From: Eubacteriales bacterium
Lineage (GTDB): Bacteria; Bacillota; Clostridia; Lachnospirales; Lachnospiraceae
Assembly: GCA_030526665.1 (NCBI GenBank)
Contig: JAUNCI010000006.1
Coordinates: forward strand, 1 to 64,000
DNA length: 64,000 bases
Reading direction: 5' to 3'
Positions 62,103-64,000 of the stretch are shown here, one piece after another. A program made the position numbers and the translations under genes. Position 1 is the stretch's first letter. Each line of letters begins with the position of its first letter. The notes below the pieces were generated by a model. That model searched no databases. It had not been told where the DNA came from and saw only the letters and a program-made list of their open reading frames with translations.

Positions 62103-62909
62103 ATGAATCAAACATCCAGTAAAATTCAACAGGAAGCAATCCTTGTTGTTAGTTTCGGAACAAGTTATGAAGAAACCTGTCAGAAGACAATCGGTGCCAT
62201 TGAAGATGCAATTCGATCTGCTTTTCCGGATAAACCGCTCTATCGCGCATGGACAAGCAAACGAATTATAAAGAAATTAAAAATTACAAAAAATATTCAT
62301 GTCGACACGGTTTCCGAGGCATTGCACAGAATGCTCAACGATGGAATAACCAATATAATTGTACAGCCAACACATGTCATCAATGGAATTGAAACGAATT
62401 TATTAATGGAAGACATTCAGAAACACGGCAGTCAGTTTCAAAGTATCAACCTTGGAACACCACTTCTGACCTCAATGGATGACTGCAATGCAGTAGCCGA
62501 TATTCTCAGTAATTTTGCAGAGAAAAATGATGATGATCATTTATATGTACTTATGGGACATGGAACCGAACATCATGCAGATAAAATCTACCAGACAATT
62601 AATGATCTTCTCATTCAAAAAGGACGATCTGATATTGTAATCGGAACGGTAGAAGGAAAATTTCAGATATCGGATGTCGTAGACTATGCAAGTACTCAAA
62701 ATACAAGAAATGCTACACTCCTTCCATTCATGATCGTTGCCGGTGATCATGCCAACAATGATATGGCCGGTGATGATGATGACTCATGGAAAAACATCCT
62801 TGCACAAAACGATATTTCTTCCTCAGTTATACTGAAAGGTCTGGGCGAATATCCCGAAATTCGGGAATTATTTATCGATCATTGCAGAAATGCAAAGGAA
62901 TTCATATAA
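62103..62909 (+). CDS. cbiK: Sirohydrochlorin cobaltochelatase (CbiK)
   Basis: CbiK inserts cobalt into sirohydrochlorin in the anaerobic cobalamin pathway; some relatives insert iron for siroheme. The 268-residue product has ILVVSFGTSYEETCQKTIGA at the start, VVQPTHVINGIE-like IIVQPTHVINGIETN, the metal-site region YVLMGHGTEHHADKIY and a C-terminal MIVAGDHANNDMAGDDDDSW. The frame is open far upstream, but GGAG eight bases before this ATG and the family start fix it. It is divergent to the hem/sirC operon that makes its substrate. Confidence 0.93.
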   Translation: MNQTSSKIQQEAILVVSFGTSYEETCQKTIGAIEDAIRSAFPDKPLYRAWTSKRIIKKLKITKNIHVDTVSEALHRMLNDGITNIIVQPTHVINGIETNLLMEDIQKHGSQFQSINLGTPLLTSMDDCNAVADILSNFAEKNDDDHLYVLMGHGTEHHADKIYQTINDLLIQKGRSDIVIGTVEGKFQISDVVDYASTQNTRNATLLPFMIVAGDHANNDMAGDDDDSWKNILAQNDISSSVILKGLGEYPEIRELFIDHCRNAKEFI

Positions 62910-62948
62910 GCAAAAAAGCATTTGTAAATATTCCGTTTCTTACAAAGC

Positions 62949-62991
62949 AAAAACGGGGATGCAACACTATTTGGTAGTACTGCATCCCCGT
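62949..62991. terminator. Terminator between cbiK and the repeat-protein gene
   Basis: ACGGGGATGCA and TGCATCCCCGT form an 11-pair stem. On the minus strand TTTTTGCTTTG follows (ending the gene at 62999); on the plus strand CAATTATTT follows cbiK. Confidence 0.8.
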
Positions 62992-62998
62992 CAATTAT

Positions 62999-63451
62999 TT
63001 ACTGAATATTTACATTCACTGTTTCTTCTGCATTTTCTGCTGCTACATTCACTGTTTCTTCTACTGTCTCCGCTGCTTCATTTACGGTTTCTTCTACCGT
63101 TTCTGCTGTATCTTTCACAATATCTTTTACAGTTTCTGATACATCTTCCTCTGTATTTTCTGCTTTCTCATTCCATGAAGCTTTTACATCCTCCACCTGT
63201 CTATTCAGATTGACGATTTCTGCACGAAGTCGGAGAATTTCACTAAAGAATTCATCATATTCTGTTCCGGTTTCGTTAATATGATTCTGTACACATTTTA
63301 GTCCAATCTGACTGATCATACGATCAATCCCTTTTTCGCAGGAATGGATGTTTGCCTTAAGTTTCACAATTTCAGCAGCAATTTTGGCTTTTTCGCCCAC
63401 TTCCTGTCCCGTTGTTATAATTGTTTCTTTTACGTTGTCTAAAATTCCCAT
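62999..63451 (-). CDS. Helical protein with LEA-like 11-residue tandem repeats
   Basis: The 150-residue protein has no recognised enzyme domain. Residues 1-95 are a helical region (ILDNVKETIITTGQEVGEKA, then heptad-like AEIVKLKANIHSCEKGIDRM). This resembles the N-terminal part of small Firmicutes proteins that usually end in a zinc ribbon. Here no ribbon follows; residues 105-148 are four units of 11 residues (SETVKDIVKDT, AETVEETVNEA, AETVEETVNVA, AENAEETVNVN). Such periodicity is typical of LEA-like amphipathic helices. AGGAGG about 10 bases upstream supports the start. No signal peptide. Function unknown. Confidence 0.75.
   Translation of the reverse strand: MGILDNVKETIITTGQEVGEKAKIAAEIVKLKANIHSCEKGIDRMISQIGLKCVQNHINETGTEYDEFFSEILRLRAEIVNLNRQVEDVKASWNEKAENTEEDVSETVKDIVKDTAETVEETVNEAAETVEETVNVAAENAEETVNVNIQ
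63008..63139 (-). repeat. Four 33-bp tandem repeats encoding 11-residue units
   Basis: The coding DNA of residues 105-148 of the preceding protein is built of imperfect 33-bp units with a recurring TTCACTGTTTCTTCT-type core on the plus strand. The last three units are the most alike, consistent with expansion by slippage. Confidence 0.75.
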
Positions 63452-63526
63452 AGCGTATTTCTCCTCCTTGTATATTCTTCAAAAGTATTTAACTTTTCTT
63501 TCGCAAACTTTCCAATGGAAAATGCT

Positions 63527-64000
63527 TTATAAAGTCTCCAGTGTTTTGCGGATTTCAAGAATAAATTCACGGCTATTCAATATCTGTGGGTTTTCAAGAG
63601 TTGTAATAATAGCAAGGTCTTTTGTCATTTTCCCGCTTTCAATTGTCATAATCGTTGCTTTTTCCAGCTTGTCTGCAAAGTTAACAAGAGCTTCATTCTG
63701 ATCCAGTTCACCACGTTTACGTAATGCACCTGTCCATGCAAAAATGGTTGCTACTGAGTTTGTAGATGTTTCATGTCCTTCCAGATGTCTGTAATAATGT
63801 CTCTGAACCGTTCCATGTGCCGCTTCATATTCATAATACCCCTGTGGTGATACCAATACAGAAGTCATCATGGCAAGTGAACCAAATGCGGAAGATACCA
63901 TATCACTCATAACATCTCCATCATAGTTTTTGCATGCCCAGATAAATCCACCTTCTGCTTTCATGACACGGGCAACAATATCATCAATTAAACTATAAAA
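63527..64000 (-). CDS. icd: NADP-dependent isocitrate dehydrogenase, C-terminal part
   Basis: The reading frame is open to the window edge, so this is the 3' part (about 157 residues) of a longer gene; an internal ATG at 63964 is not the true start. It has [20 protein letters not shown], the cofactor-binding [18 protein letters not shown], then [18 protein letters not shown]. This matches the homodimeric NADP-IDH subfamily also found in eukaryotes, not the E. coli type. It makes 2-oxoglutarate for glutamate synthesis in a partial TCA cycle. Confidence 0.93.
   Translation of the reverse strand, partial: FYSLIDDIVARVMKAEGGFIWACKNYDGDVMSDMVSSAFGSLAMMTSVLVSPQGYYEYEAAHGTVQRHYYRHLEGHETSTNSVATIFAWTGALRKRGELDQNEALVNFADKLEKATIMTIESGKMTKDLAIITTLENPQILNSREFILEIRKTLETL

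Overview
The window looks like the chromosome of a low-GC Gram-positive anaerobe, most likely a member of the Lachnospiraceae (class Clostridia). Supporting signs are the AT-rich sequence, strong AGGAGG-type ribosome binding sites, a T-box leader, a pta-ackA acetate pathway, and the classical Firmicutes block rpmF-plsX-acpP-rnc-smc-ftsY-ylxM-ffh-rpsP-khpA-rimM-trmD. Nearly all genes lie on the minus strand; tyrA-aroA, capA, tmcAL, aroC and cbiK are the plus-strand exceptions. I see no phage, transposon, integron, CRISPR array or large foreign island, and most of the window is core housekeeping sequence.

Layout. 1-1925: a secreted acidic repeat protein interrupted by an in-frame amber codon. 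2139-6933: a complete branched-chain amino acid ABC transporter (livJ-H-M-G-F). 7141-11784: leuS and an EF-G-like GTPase. 12088-14461: tyrA and aroA (shikimate and tyrosine pathway). 14642-15559: a secreted barnase-type ribonuclease with a barstar-type inhibitor. 15814-17172: a membrane-anchored CapA-like protein. 17238-33325: a long minus-strand information-processing and lipid cluster, from a DUF3786 gene and queA up through trmD, rimM, khpA, rpsP, ffh, ylxM, ilvA, ftsY, smc, rnc, acpP, plsX, an ABC-F ATPase, rpmF and yceD. 33490-35740: pta-ackA. 35947-37245: tmcAL.

37362-40549: a tryptophan-type ABC transporter (trpXYZ) behind a T-box leader whose specifier triplet reads UGG (Trp). 40566-48371: a UPF0210/ACT pair, a WalJ-like hydrolase, coaE, polA, a small zinc-finger membrane protein and a HerA-like ATPase. 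48503-50581: ftsH and tRNA-Leu(CAA). 50666-54205: lysA, an inactive-looking rhomboid with a zinc-finger tail, and aroC. 54319-55371: a lactonase-family beta-propeller. 55503-62909: a tightly overlapped tetrapyrrole operon (hemA, sirC, a hemC-cobA-hemD triple fusion, hemB, hemL) with cbiK divergent to it. This is enough to go from glutamyl-tRNA to cobalt-sirohydrochlorin, so the cluster points to corrinoid or siroheme synthesis. 62999-64000: an 11-residue-repeat protein and the 3' end of an NADP-isocitrate dehydrogenase gene.

I found no convincing wholly new multi-gene system. The best leads are the amber codon that replaces a conserved Trp in a repeat protein; the LEA-like 11-mer protein at 62999-63451; the barnase/barstar pair with a changed inhibitor interface; the pseudo-rhomboid zinc-finger protein; the Trp T-box controlling a transporter; the HemC-CobA-HemD fusion; a perfect palindrome in the livJ leader; and a palindrome over the ylxM-ffh promoter. 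All assignments come from reading the sequence and knowledge of families; no database search was run.
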